Source of the DNA: Halobacillus sp. A5
GTDB taxonomy: Bacteria > Bacillota > Bacilli > Bacillales > Halobacillaceae
Assembly: GCF_024189315.1 (NCBI RefSeq)
Contig: NZ_JAIZEO010000001.1
Location: forward strand, 558,001-622,000
Direction: 5' to 3'
Length of the DNA stretch: 64,000 bases
Both the position numbers and the translations under genes were made by a program. Position 1 is the stretch's first letter; every line of letters starts with the position of its first letter. Shown in pieces: positions 35,638 through 46,188 of this stretch. The notes beneath the pieces were generated by a model that had not been told where the DNA came from, ran no database searches, and was given only the letters and a program-made list of their open reading frames with translations.

Positions 35638-36879
35638 ATGGCTGACGATGTAAATGGTCAAAAAGTTAGCAGGTGGTGTCTTGTAAGTATGGCTTCGATT
35701 CCTCTTGTAATGACATTGGGAAATTCCATGTTGATTCCTGTGTTGCCGATTTTTGAACAGAAAGTAGGGATCTCTTCTTTTCAATCAAGCATGATTATTA
35801 CCAGCTATTCGATTGCTGCTATCTTTCTGATCCCTGTTGCAGGTTATTTATCAGACCGATATGGAAGAAAAGTTGTAATTCTTCCAAGTTTAATCCTAGC
35901 TTTAATAGGAGGAATCATTGCAGGGTTTGCTTCCTGGCAGCTCAATAATCCTTTCACCTGGATTATGATTGGCAGAGTCCTGCAGGGAATAGGAGCAGCT
36001 GGAGCCACCCCAATAATTTTACCTTTAGTAGGAGATTTATACAAAGAGGATGATGAAAAAACGAGTTCATGCTTAGGTATTATAGAAACATCCAATACAT
36101 TTGGCAAGGTATTAAGTCCAATTCTAGGTGCTGCGTTTGCTGCGTTTATTTGGTTTCTTCCGTTTTTTTCAATATCTTTTTTTAGTTTAATTTCCATAAT
36201 ATTAGTTTTCTTTTTCATTAAAGCACCAAAAAATGAAGAAAAACCTCCAAAATTTAAAGTGTTCATTAAAAATACGAAGAAAATTTTTAACCAGGAAGGA
36301 AAGTGGCTCTATACCGTTTTCCTTATAGGAATTTACTTAATGCTGATTTTGTTTGGAGTTTTATTCTTTTTATCCGACATTTTTGAAAAGACCCATGATC
36401 TATACGGAATTAAGAAAGGATTTTATCTAGCTGTCCCACTGTTTGGATTGTGCATTGCCTCGTTTGTGACTGGTAAACTAATTAAGGGAGAGCTCAGTGT
36501 GATGAAGAAAGTCTTACTTTTTAGTCTGTTTATGACTTCATCTACTGTAGTTTTTATAGGTTTAGTCAGTGATAAACTGATGTGGCTCTTAGTTATTACA
36601 ACTCTTATGGGAGTAGCTATAGGAGCAATCCTTCCAACTTTGGATGCTATGATTACGGAAGGGATCGATAAAGAGGAAAGAGGGACAATTACCTCTTTTT
36701 ACAGTTCATCCAGATTTATAGGGGTTGCAATTGGGCCACCTGGAATGTCGATGGTTATGCAAGATTATTTAAATCTTAGTTATTTTACAGCCGGAGGGGC
36801 AGGTATTCTCCTCCTAATCCTAGTGATAATCATGATAAAAACTGAAAACGCGAAAACCAATAAAGAAAGTATTGCCTAG
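35638..36879 (+). CDS. MFS transporter, drug/siderophore-exporter type
   Basis: Protein of 413 residues with about 12 hydrophobic segments. The MFS loop signature GYLSDRYGRKVVILPSL follows helix 2, and GRVLQGIGAAGATPIILPLVGDLY is the exporter motif of helix 5. It most resembles multidrug or bacillibactin-type exporters such as YmfD; no neighbouring gene defines the substrate. ATG 35638 follows GAGGTGTGAGTA. Confidence 0.87.
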   Translation: MADDVNGQKVSRWCLVSMASIPLVMTLGNSMLIPVLPIFEQKVGISSFQSSMIITSYSIAAIFLIPVAGYLSDRYGRKVVILPSLILALIGGIIAGFASWQLNNPFTWIMIGRVLQGIGAAGATPIILPLVGDLYKEDDEKTSSCLGIIETSNTFGKVLSPILGAAFAAFIWFLPFFSISFFSLISIILVFFFIKAPKNEEKPPKFKVFIKNTKKIFNQEGKWLYTVFLIGIYLMLILFGVLFFLSDIFEKTHDLYGIKKGFYLAVPLFGLCIASFVTGKLIKGELSVMKKVLLFSLFMTSSTVVFIGLVSDKLMWLLVITTLMGVAIGAILPTLDAMITEGIDKEERGTITSFYSSSRFIGVAIGPPGMSMVMQDYLNLSYFTAGGAGILLLILVIIMIKTENAKTNKESIA

Positions 36880-36882
36880 CAT

Positions 36883-36917
36883 AAAAGGTGCCAAGTTAAT
36901 TAATGGCACCTTTTTTA
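36883..36917. terminator. Bidirectional terminator between the MFS and YiiX-like genes
   Basis: AAAAGGTGCCA (36883-36893) pairs with TGGCACCTTTT (36904-36914). The stop codon of the leftward gene is inside it. Confidence 0.85.
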
Positions 36918-37450
36918 TAAAGAAAAGATGAATGTTTAATCAAAGAAGGGTGGACCGCTTTTGCTTTGGATGATAATCCACCCAGGTTGATACCAGCTCC
37001 AAATTTATAGCACTGCCATACTATTTTAGTACAGTATTGTTCATTATCCTTACTGCCTAAAGCTGTGGAAATTTTATAAGATGCTTTAGAATCCCTTTCA
37101 TAAATGGTATTTAAATGAGCAGCAGCATTTTCTCCGTGTTGTAATTCTATTGGGGCGTAAACCGTAATGAATCGAAATTTATTGTGGTAAGCCGGAACCG
37201 AATCCTTCACTAATCCAGCAGGAATTGAATGCACGACCTGATGATTGCAGTCCACAATACCTACATGACCAACATACTTTGATTCACTTTTACCAATCGG
37301 TGAAAACAGCAAATCTCCAGGTCCAATTGGAATATTAGTCCCTGGATAAAATGGAGGGTGAACATAGGAAGGTGTTACGACTTTTTTAGGTTTGCATAAA
37401 AAAATAAGTAAACTAATGATTATGCTTATGATAAAAGTTAATTTCTTCAT
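36896..37450 (-). CDS. Membrane-anchored or secreted YiiX-like permuted papain-fold protein
   Basis: Protein of 184 residues. An N-terminal hydrophobic stretch (about 2-20) could be an anchor or signal. GPGDLLFSPIG and KYVGHVGIVD carry the His, and EQYCTKIVWQCYK the Cys, of the circularly permuted NlpC/P60-like (YiiX/YebB) group; it may cut peptides or amides in the wall. ATG 37450 (KKLTFIIS) has AAGGATG upstream and is preferred to ATG codons further out. It is the first gene left of dif. Confidence 0.75.
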   Translation of the reverse strand: MKKLTFIISIIISLLIFLCKPKKVVTPSYVHPPFYPGTNIPIGPGDLLFSPIGKSESKYVGHVGIVDCNHQVVHSIPAGLVKDSVPAYHNKFRFITVYAPIELQHGENAAAHLNTIYERDSKASYKISTALGSKDNEQYCTKIVWQCYKFGAGINLGGLSSKAKAVHPSLIKHSSFLYKKGAIN

Positions 37451-37621
37451 CTTAGTCATCCTTATGATTGTGAGTATGTAATTCATGATAAGTTACAATC
37501 TAAGAAAACTCAATTCCCCGTAGAAGTTTATAACGAGTTTCTACCGAAGTACAGGGGAGTACAGCGGGAATAAATTATTATGAAGAAGAGGGCTGTTCAT
37601 GAATTAATAATTTTTTATTGT

Positions 37622-37649
37622 AGTTTACATAATATATATTATAGGAAGT
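37622..37649 (-). other. dif: dif site, XerC/XerD chromosome dimer resolution
   Basis: Read on the minus strand the 28 bases are arm ACTTCCTATAA, centre TATATA, arm TTATGTAAACT. The B. subtilis dif site, as I remember it, differs only at position 9 (G there, T here). Two 11-base recombinase arms around a 6-base centre are the defining structure. The strand bias of genes flips exactly here, as expected at the replication terminus. Confidence 0.93.
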
Positions 37650-37953
37650 TTAAATACATTTGGTTTTTTAGTCTCAATACCCAAGTATACTCTTGATAGT
37701 GAGACAAAATAATATTTTTGCTGAATTTCCAGTTACTATTGGTATGAACATCTTTTGTAACAACTGAACCAGCAGATACATGAGTTCCAGCTTTCTATTG
37801 GTGCTGCATTGCCAGTAATAATTCTCTCTTTAGGTTCAATTGAATGACAAGCCGTATATATTTCCAACGTTCCGTACTATATACACTGCATAGCGAATGT
37901 AATAATTCAGGTCAAAATGAAAATTACGTTTATTCCAGCGTTCATACCTAAAT
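37639..37953 (-). pseudogene. Decayed maltose O-acetyltransferase-type (hexapeptide) gene
   Basis: Read leftward, one frame gives NVIFHFDLNYYIRYAVYIV then, after a frame change, IYTACHSIEPKERIITGNAA, then after another change and an apparent internal deletion AGTHVSAGSVVTKDV at 37791-37747. These correspond in order to the middle, the IYTATHPLDPEER-like block and the GAGSVVTKDV end of the Maa/LacA family. The last frame stays open for 50 codons and ends at a TAA that lies inside dif. No intact start is visible. The family call rests on remembered motifs. Confidence 0.6.
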
Positions 37954-38217
37954 TATGTTTTCTTACCTTCCTGTTTCTGAAAAATACTTTTGTTAAGTTA
38001 TTGAAGCAAGATTATTTTTCTTATTCTTTTTTGTATTAAATTTATTATCCATACTTTCCCCTCTTTTATTGCAGTTTCCCCTTCCCTACTCATATTTCAT
38101 TAGGTCTAATTACATTTTAATGTTATTTATTGTTTTTTCTTTCGGAGTTGCTACTAAGTTTCAAGTCAGACTATTTGGAATTACTATGTACAAAAAGAAA
38201 GCCACAGAGCGTTTGGC

Positions 38218-39387
38218 TTACTCTGTGACCTTAACTTTAGATTTTCTGGAAGATCTAGATTTTGCCTTATTTTGTTGATAAACCTCGAGAGTTTCTTTAT
38301 AAAATTCTAATATTTGTTCTGATGGTTTTTGCCAGCTGAACTTTTCTGCTTCGCTTCTGGCATTTTTACATAACCTTTGGTAAAGTTCTTCGTCTTCCAG
38401 CCGGTTGATGGCTTCAATCATGCTGTTAGTGTTTTCATTCTCGAACAACAAACCTGTTCTCTCGTCTTCTACCTGCTCCATTGTCGGACCACTTTTTGCT
38501 GCGATTACCGGGAGGCCAGAAGCCATTGATTCCAGGATAACTAAGCCCAATGTCTCTGTAATAGACGGAAAAATAAGCGCGTCTGAGGAAGAAAATGCCT
38601 GAGCCAGCTCATCTCCGTGAAGAAGTCCGGTGAAAGTCGTTTTCGTACCTGCGAACGTTTTCTCGAGAGCTTCTTTCTCAGGTCCGTCTCCTACAATAGC
38701 TAAAGAAAGGTCATCTCTTTGTTCGAGCAGCGGCTTAATTTTGTGAATTTCTTTTTCAGGTGCCAGCCTTCCGACAAATACAAGGAGTTTATTATCAGGT
38801 TCACCATTAGACAGCCGATTTCTCATTTCTTCATTTTTATGTGATGGATGGAAATGATCTATTGCAACTCCTCTGTCCCAAACGTGAACGTTGTGGAATT
38901 TCTTTTCCTGTAATTCCCCCTGGATGGCTTTAGATGTACATAAGTTGTAGTCAGCGTAATTATGAAGTTTTCTAAAATACCACCATACTAAAGGAACAAA
39001 AGGATACAAGCGATAGTATTCCAAATACTTTGGCACGTGGGTGTGATAGGAAGCAATTAATGGATAACCCAATTTACTCGCGTAATATACACCAGAAACT
39101 CCTACTAAAGCAGGGTTTACTACGTGCACTAGATCAGGATCGTGTTTTATCAGTAAGTCTTTAACTCGCTTTTGAGGCATAGAAAATTCTCTATACCTGT
39201 AAAAAGGCATAGTTGTCGTCTTAACCCCTTCAACAATCGCACCTTCATATTCAGTTACACCAAAGTCTGGAGCAATAACAACAACCTCGTGCTCTTGCTG
39301 TCTTAAATATTTAATGGCCTCTTTTAACCTTGTTACCACTCCGTCGGTAGATGGTAGAAATGTTTCGGTGATAATGGCGATTTTCAA
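38218..39387 (-). CDS. GT4 glycosyltransferase, SQD2/sulfoquinovosyltransferase-like
   Basis: Protein of 389 residues with a GT-B fold. It starts MKIAIITETFLPSTDGVVTRL; YHTHVPKYLEYY and WDRGVAIDHFHP mark the acceptor and hinge regions; LVFVGRLAPEKEI begins the donor domain; SITETLGLVILESMASGLPV holds the EX7E donor-binding motif. Its closest pattern is SQD2/SqdX or other diacylglycerol glycosyltransferases. It lies 13 bases after the sulfoquinovose synthase gene, so transfer of sulfoquinovose to diacylglycerol is the natural inference. A basic Lys/Ser tail ends it. Confidence 0.83.
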   Translation of the reverse strand: MKIAIITETFLPSTDGVVTRLKEAIKYLRQQEHEVVVIAPDFGVTEYEGAIVEGVKTTTMPFYRYREFSMPQKRVKDLLIKHDPDLVHVVNPALVGVSGVYYASKLGYPLIASYHTHVPKYLEYYRLYPFVPLVWWYFRKLHNYADYNLCTSKAIQGELQEKKFHNVHVWDRGVAIDHFHPSHKNEEMRNRLSNGEPDNKLLVFVGRLAPEKEIHKIKPLLEQRDDLSLAIVGDGPEKEALEKTFAGTKTTFTGLLHGDELAQAFSSSDALIFPSITETLGLVILESMASGLPVIAAKSGPTMEQVEDERTGLLFENENTNSMIEAINRLEDEELYQRLCKNARSEAEKFSWQKPSEQILEFYKETLEVYQQNKAKSRSSRKSKVKVTE

Positions 39388-39400
39388 AGCGGAAAACTCC

Positions 39401-40876
<1,476 letters not shown>

Positions 40877-42838
40877 ATGAGTAATTTTGAAACTGCCTGG
40901 AAGCCTTCTGAAGAAACTATGAAAGAAACTCGTTTATATCAATGGATGACATCGTTAGGGTTTAATCATTATGATGAATTCCACCGCAAGTCTGTCCAGG
41001 ACGTTGAATGGCTGTGGGATCAAGCCGTGTCTACACTTGGAATCGAATGGTACAAACCTTATACACAAACTCTCGGCCTATCGAATGGGATTCAGTATCC
41101 AGATTGGTTTATCGATGGTGAAATTAATGTCGTCCATAATGCTCTGGATAAATGGGCAGAAGATATACAAACCCAGAATAATATTGCTTTATACTGGGAG
41201 GGCGATAATGGAGAAAAAAACGCCTTTACCTTTAAGGAGCTTAAGGAAGAAGTTGACGCTTTTGCTCACGGGCTGGAGAATCTGGGAGTCGTGCAGGGGG
41301 ACATTGTAACTCTTTATTTGCCGATGCTTAAGGAAACTCTTGTAGCAATGCTTGCTGTTTCAAAAGTAGGAGCTGTCATCTCCCCCACCTTTTCAGGATA
41401 TAAAGCTGAAGCTGTCGCCGCTCGTGTAAGCGCTTCCGATTCTAAAGTGCTTATTACAGCAGATGGTTTTTATCGGAGAGGCAAAGTTGTAAAAATGAAA
41501 CAAGAAGCTGATGAAGCTGCTGACCTATGCGGAAGTCTCAAGCACTTAATCGTTATTAATCGTACAAATGAAGAAGTTCCGTGGAATGATGAACGTGACA
41601 TTTCCTACAGATCTCTTACTAATACACGTCAACCTTACAAGACTAAAGTGACAAAAGCAGATGATGAGTTTATGCTTATCTATACTTCCGGCACCACCGG
41701 CAGACCAAAAGGAGTTCTTCATACTCATTCAGGCTTTCCTATAAAGGCAGCCTTTGATGCTGGAATTGGAATGGACGTTAAAAAAGAAGATACTCTATTT
41801 TGGTATACAGATATGGGCTGGATGATGGGGCCATTCCTGGTTTATGGTGGTTTAATCAATGGAGCTTCTATTGTAATGTTTGAAGGTACGCCCGATTATA
41901 AAGAGCCTGACCGGCTTTGGAAAATGGTAGATGATTATGAAGTTACTCATTTAGGCATCTCTCCTACGCTAATTCGTTCCATGATGAAGCATGGTACAAG
42001 CTGGATAAAAAAACATGATCTCTCCTCCCTTCGTTTAATTGGATCTACAGGTGAACCATGGAACCTGGAGCCCTGGAAATGGTTGTTTAAGCATGTCTGC
42101 CGTTCCAGAGTGCCAATCTTTAATTATTCCGGAGGAACTGAAATATCAGGCGGCATATTAGGCAACGTCCTGGTGAAACCTATACAGCCAGTAACTTTTA
42201 ATGCTGCTTTACCGGGTATGGATGTTGATGTTTATGATCAGACTGGTAAACCCTTAGTTAATGAAGTTGGAGAGCTTGTCATAAAACAGCCCTGGGTCGG
42301 GATGACAAAAGGTTTCTTGAATGATGATAAAAGATACCGCGAAACTTATTGGAACCGTTTCGAGGACATTTGGGTTCATGGAGACTGGGTGATTAATGAT
42401 GATGAAGGGTACTTTACCATTACTGGAAGATCAGACGATGTACTCAATGTCGCCGGTAAACGCCTGGGACCAGCTGAAGTTGAATCAGTGCTCGTCAGTC
42501 ATGAAGCCGTTATAGAAGCCGGAGTTATCGGAGTGCCGCATGATATCAAAGGCGAGGAACCTGTAGCTTTCGTGGTTTTAAAAGACAAAACAGAGGATGC
42601 CTCCGCCCTAATCGATGAATTAAAAAAGTATTTATCATTAAAGTTAGGGAAAGCTTTAGCTCCGAAAGAGGTTTTTATCGTCTCAGATTTACCGAAAACC
42701 CGAAATGCGAAAGTGATGAGAAGAGCAATAAAAACCGCGTATTTAAACAAGCCCTCCGGAGATTTGAGTGCTCTTGAGAACGCACACACGATTTCAGAAA
42801 TAGAGAGTATGGGAAAAGAAAATCTCGCGAAAAAATAG
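40877..42838 (+). CDS. AMP-forming acyl-CoA synthetase (acetyl/short-chain type)
   Basis: Protein of 653 residues, the length of the acetyl-CoA/acetoacetyl-CoA synthetase group. Motifs: YTSGTTGRPKGVLHTH (adenylation), YWTD-like WYTDMGWMMGP, GSTGEPWN, HGDWVINDDEGYFTITGRSDDVLNVAGKR split over the hinge, and TRNAKVMRR with the catalytic Lys. The substrate is a short or branched organic acid by inference. The operator it shares with the TetR gene of the catabolic operon suggests joint control. AGTTAGGGGGATAACT precedes ATG 40877. Confidence 0.88.
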   Translation: MSNFETAWKPSEETMKETRLYQWMTSLGFNHYDEFHRKSVQDVEWLWDQAVSTLGIEWYKPYTQTLGLSNGIQYPDWFIDGEINVVHNALDKWAEDIQTQNNIALYWEGDNGEKNAFTFKELKEEVDAFAHGLENLGVVQGDIVTLYLPMLKETLVAMLAVSKVGAVISPTFSGYKAEAVAARVSASDSKVLITADGFYRRGKVVKMKQEADEAADLCGSLKHLIVINRTNEEVPWNDERDISYRSLTNTRQPYKTKVTKADDEFMLIYTSGTTGRPKGVLHTHSGFPIKAAFDAGIGMDVKKEDTLFWYTDMGWMMGPFLVYGGLINGASIVMFEGTPDYKEPDRLWKMVDDYEVTHLGISPTLIRSMMKHGTSWIKKHDLSSLRLIGSTGEPWNLEPWKWLFKHVCRSRVPIFNYSGGTEISGGILGNVLVKPIQPVTFNAALPGMDVDVYDQTGKPLVNEVGELVIKQPWVGMTKGFLNDDKRYRETYWNRFEDIWVHGDWVINDDEGYFTITGRSDDVLNVAGKRLGPAEVESVLVSHEAVIEAGVIGVPHDIKGEEPVAFVVLKDKTEDASALIDELKKYLSLKLGKALAPKEVFIVSDLPKTRNAKVMRRAIKTAYLNKPSGDLSALENAHTISEIESMGKENLAKK

Positions 42839-42873
42839 GCAAACATTAAATAATGTCATTTTCTATAAATACA

Positions 42874-42905
42874 GAAAGACCCGATCCAATTGGATCGGGT
42901 CTTTC
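42874..42905. terminator. Bidirectional terminator, perfect 32-base palindrome
   Basis: GAAAGACCCGATCC, AATT, GGATCGGGTCTTTC. It serves both the rightward acyl-CoA synthetase gene and the leftward catabolic operon. Confidence 0.9.
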
Positions 42906-42939
42906 TTGGATTAAATTCGCTTTGCCGAGCCTCAATTTT

Positions 42940-44466
42940 TTAAACAGGATATACACCGTGCTTTCGTTCGGTAAACCTTATGTTTTTTGATTGATAAGCT
43001 TCAAATCGCTGTATTAAGTCTTTTCGTAAATTTTCAGGCTGAACGATATCATCAATTACCATCTCCGAGGCCAGACGGTATAAATCAATATTTTCTTTAT
43101 ACTCTTCCTGTTTCTCCTTTATAAAGGCAGGACGTTCCGATTCATCTAATGCTGCAATTTTATTAGCATACACAGCGTTGACCGCTGCTTCCGGCCCCAT
43201 TACGGCTATTTGTGCGGTCGGGAGAGCAATACAGGCATCTGGTTCAAAAGCAGGACCGGCCATCGCATATAACCCTGCGCCGTATGCTTTGCGAACAATA
43301 ACGGATACTTTAGGAACTGTAGCTTCGCTCATAGCGGAAAGCATTTTTGCCCCGTGGCGGATAATGCCGGCTCTTTCTACTTTTGTCCCTATCATAAAGC
43401 CTGGAATATCGACTAAGAAAAGCAGAGGTATATTGAAGGCATCACAGAGCTGCATAAACTTCGCAGATTTATCAGCGGAATCAGGGAACAGCACGCCTCC
43501 CTTAGCTCTCGGCTGGTTGGCAATAATCCCAATCGTTCTGCCGTCAATTCTTGCTAGTCCGGTGATAATTTCAGGAGCAAATTTCTTTTTAATTTCGCAG
43601 AATGATTGTTCGTCAATGAGCCGCTCAATCAACTTATACATATCAAAAGGAGCATTCTGATTAGCAGGTATTAATTCTGAAATGCTTTTCTCAAATCCAG
43701 CAATGTCCACTGTGTCCATACGCTTAGGAAGTGATCTAAAGTTAGGCGGAAAATAACTTAAGTACCTTCTTGCATAATGAATGGCTTCGTCTTCATCACC
43801 GGCCAGCACATCTCCGCAGCCAGATACGGAACAGTGCATCTCAGCCCCGCCCATTTCTTCTAAACTTACTTTTTCACCAATCACTTTTTCGGCCATACGC
43901 GGTGAACCTAAATACATTGAAGCATTTTTGTCGACCATCACAACAATATCACAAAATGCAGGTATATAAGCACCTCCGGCTGCAGAAGGACCAAATAGAA
44001 GACAAACCTGCGGAACCCGGCCTGAAAGCTTTATTTGATTATGAAAAATCCTTCCTGCTCCTCTGCGATTTGGAAACATTTCGACTTGATCAGTAATTCT
44101 AGCTCCGGCCGAATCAACTAAATACAGCATAGGGATTTCGAGCTTCATAGCGGTTTCCTGGATCCTTATAATTTTTTCAACGGTTCGTGCTCCCCATGAA
44201 CCTGCTTTAACAGTAGAATCATTGGCCATTACGCATACTTTCTCACCGTTAATTTTCCCAATGCCGGTAACAACGCCGTCGGCTGGCAGAGAACCATCCA
44301 TACAGTTAGCAAAAAATGCATCTTCCACATTTAAGTCATCATCAAATAATCGCTGCAGCCGCTCCCTGACAAACATTTTACCTTTGCTTCGATTGCTTTC
44401 ATGATATTTATCCAGTCCGCCTGAGGCAACTTTTTCCTTCATGGATTGTAAAGTTTCATTCATCAT
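42940..44466 (-). CDS. yngE: Acyl-CoA carboxylase carboxyltransferase subunit (methylcrotonyl-CoA type, YngE)
   Basis: Protein of 508 residues. It moves CO2 from biotin to an acyl-CoA, most likely 3-methylcrotonyl-CoA in leucine breakdown. It has GKMFVRERLQRLFDD, GPSAAGGAYIPAFCD, YLGSPRMAEKVIGEKVS with LEEMGGAEMHCSVSG, and AYGAGLYAMAGPAFEPD, typical of MCC beta subunits. It is the last gene of the operon; the partner biotin carboxylase and biotin carrier genes are in the same operon. Confidence 0.92.
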   Translation of the reverse strand: MMNETLQSMKEKVASGGLDKYHESNRSKGKMFVRERLQRLFDDDLNVEDAFFANCMDGSLPADGVVTGIGKINGEKVCVMANDSTVKAGSWGARTVEKIIRIQETAMKLEIPMLYLVDSAGARITDQVEMFPNRRGAGRIFHNQIKLSGRVPQVCLLFGPSAAGGAYIPAFCDIVVMVDKNASMYLGSPRMAEKVIGEKVSLEEMGGAEMHCSVSGCGDVLAGDEDEAIHYARRYLSYFPPNFRSLPKRMDTVDIAGFEKSISELIPANQNAPFDMYKLIERLIDEQSFCEIKKKFAPEIITGLARIDGRTIGIIANQPRAKGGVLFPDSADKSAKFMQLCDAFNIPLLFLVDIPGFMIGTKVERAGIIRHGAKMLSAMSEATVPKVSVIVRKAYGAGLYAMAGPAFEPDACIALPTAQIAVMGPEAAVNAVYANKIAALDESERPAFIKEKQEEYKENIDLYRLASEMVIDDIVQPENLRKDLIQRFEAYQSKNIRFTERKHGVYPV

Positions 44467-44480
44467 AAACTCCCCCTCCT

Positions 44481-45257
44481 CTACCTTCCTTTATACTCCG
44501 GTTTTCTTTTTTCTTTAAATGCCTTCAAGCCTTCTTCCCGATCGCTCGTCGGAATGGTCTGCTTGTAGCATTGATGTTCAAATACAAGTCCGGTATGTTT
44601 ATCTGTTTCAAATCCACTGTTGACCGCTGTTTTCGCTAATTTCAAGGCAAATGGTCCGTTATTACTCATTAAATGGGCCATGTGAAGCGTCTCACGGTCT
44701 AAATCTTCAGGTGGATGGATTGATTCGACAAGCCGAATGTTCACAGCTTCCTCAGCTGTTACAGACCTTGCAGTAAAAATCAATTCCTTCGCTTTTCCAA
44801 GTCCAATTAATCGAGGAAGCCTTTGTGTACCTCCCGCTCCAGGAATGATAGCTAAGGAGGTTTCTGTAAGGCCGCATTTTGCGTGCTGACTCATCGTTCG
44901 AACATCACAGGCTAACGCAAGCTCTAGTCCGCCTCCGTAGGCAGCTCCGTTGATCATAGCGATGGTTGGTATCGAGAGCTGTTCCACCTTGGTAATTGTT
45001 TCTCCGATCTTCCTAACCGTCTCAACTACTTCAGCCTCTGTCATTCCCGATCTTTCCTTTAAATCAGCACCTGCGCAGAAGGCTTTAGGTCCGCTCCCTG
45101 TTATAATAAGTACTCTTAAGTCTGATCGCTCGATGTCATCTAATTGTTCTGATAGTTCATTAAGCAATGCGAGCGATAAGCTGTTAGCGGCTTCGCTCCT
45201 GTTTAACGTAAGCCTCCCGATGTGGGAATCAATAGTTTCTAACTCCACCAATGCCAT
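44481..45257 (-). CDS. yngF: Enoyl-CoA hydratase/methylglutaconyl-CoA hydratase (YngF)
   Basis: Protein of 258 residues, crotonase fold. AFCAGADLKERSGM is the oxyanion region, GAAYGGGLELALACDVR and ETSLAIIPGAGGTQRLPRL carry the two catalytic glutamate positions. Between HMG-CoA lyase and the carboxylase, hydration of 3-methylglutaconyl-CoA is the expected step. Two bases separate it from the lyase gene. Confidence 0.92.
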   Translation of the reverse strand: MALVELETIDSHIGRLTLNRSEAANSLSLALLNELSEQLDDIERSDLRVLIITGSGPKAFCAGADLKERSGMTEAEVVETVRKIGETITKVEQLSIPTIAMINGAAYGGGLELALACDVRTMSQHAKCGLTETSLAIIPGAGGTQRLPRLIGLGKAKELIFTARSVTAEEAVNIRLVESIHPPEDLDRETLHMAHLMSNNGPFALKLAKTAVNSGFETDKHTGLVFEHQCYKQTIPTSDREEGLKAFKEKRKPEYKGR

Positions 45258-45259
45258 AT

Positions 45260-46177
45260 TTATCGCGCCTCCTTTGTGGTACGGTTATAAATTTGCATTT
45301 GATGACTGTTTAATTCTTTATTCAGCGACTGTTGAATGTACCGGGCAGCTTCTCTTAATTTAACTTCATCAATACCCGTATTGATTCCCATTTTGTGCAG
45401 CATATGAACTAAATCATCTGTTGCCAGGTTCCCAGAGGCTCCTTTAGCATAGGGGCAGCCCCCTAGACCGCCGAGGGCACTGTCAAAAGTCGTAATGCCA
45501 TGTTGGAGAGAGACCAATATATTAGCCAGCGCCATGCCGTTCGTATTATGAAAATGCATAGCAAGCTTGCTGAAGGGAAGATTACCTTTTATTTCTTCAA
45601 AGAAAGCATCCACTTGCTTTGGATCAGCAACACCGATCGTGTCTCCTAAAGAGATTTCATCTACACCCATTTGAAGCAATTTCTCACAGATAGCAGCCAC
45701 CTGGTTGAAAGGAATTTCTCCCTCATAGGGACAGCCGAATACTGTGGACACATAGCCGCGGACCCTCTTCTTATGATGTTTGGCTTCCTGTACCACTTCA
45801 GAAAGTACAGGATACGTTTCATCTATAGTCTTATTAATATTATTTTTGTTATGAGCTTCACTCGCTGACATAAAAACAGCCACCTCATCAAGGTTGGAAT
45901 CAAGAGCAGCCTGCAGCCCTTTATAATTAGGAACAAGGGCTGCATAACTTATGCCAGACTTCCTCTCAATACCCATAGCTACTTCTTTAGCATCTTTTAA
46001 CTGAGGGATCCATTTTGGATTAACAAATGAACTGATTTCTATGGATTGAAAGCCGGCATGAGATAGCAGATTAATCCAGTTCACCTTGACTTCAGTAGGA
46101 ATCTGCTCTGATTCATTCTGCAGTCCATCGCGGGGACCGACTTCTTTAATTGTCACAGCATTTGGCAGTGATTCCAT
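45260..46177 (-). CDS. yngG: Hydroxymethylglutaryl-CoA lyase (YngG)
   Basis: Protein of 305 residues, TIM barrel, splitting HMG-CoA into acetoacetate and acetyl-CoA. IKEVGPRDGLQNE at the start holds the metal and catalytic residues, ISLGDTIGVADP and MHFHNTNGMALAN follow, and the signature GLGGCPYAKGASGN contains the catalytic Cys. Operon order matches B. subtilis yngG. Confidence 0.95.
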   Translation of the reverse strand: MESLPNAVTIKEVGPRDGLQNESEQIPTEVKVNWINLLSHAGFQSIEISSFVNPKWIPQLKDAKEVAMGIERKSGISYAALVPNYKGLQAALDSNLDEVAVFMSASEAHNKNNINKTIDETYPVLSEVVQEAKHHKKRVRGYVSTVFGCPYEGEIPFNQVAAICEKLLQMGVDEISLGDTIGVADPKQVDAFFEEIKGNLPFSKLAMHFHNTNGMALANILVSLQHGITTFDSALGGLGGCPYAKGASGNLATDDLVHMLHKMGINTGIDEVKLREAARYIQQSLNKELNSHQMQIYNRTTKEAR

Positions 46178-46188
46178 ACGTTCACTCC

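Larger units (their letters stand above)
37451..38217. other. 767-base gene-poor terminus region
   Basis: No intact gene. It holds the dif site (37622-37649), the decayed acetyltransferase (37639-37953), and an AT-rich remainder. A rightward frame from 38069 runs into the downstream glycosyltransferase on the wrong strand and has no ribosome site. On the minus strand a 19-codon frame starts at 38052 after AGAGGGGAAAGT; it may be the former start of the decayed gene. Confidence 0.6.

Noticed and set aside
36842-36857. cre-like TGAAAACGCGAAAA at the end of the MFS gene
   Set aside because: Fails several fixed positions of the consensus and lies inside a gene end.
38069-38278. Rightward frame of 69 codons beside dif
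   Set aside because: No ribosome site, no recognisable protein pattern, and its end overlaps the leftward glycosyltransferase gene.
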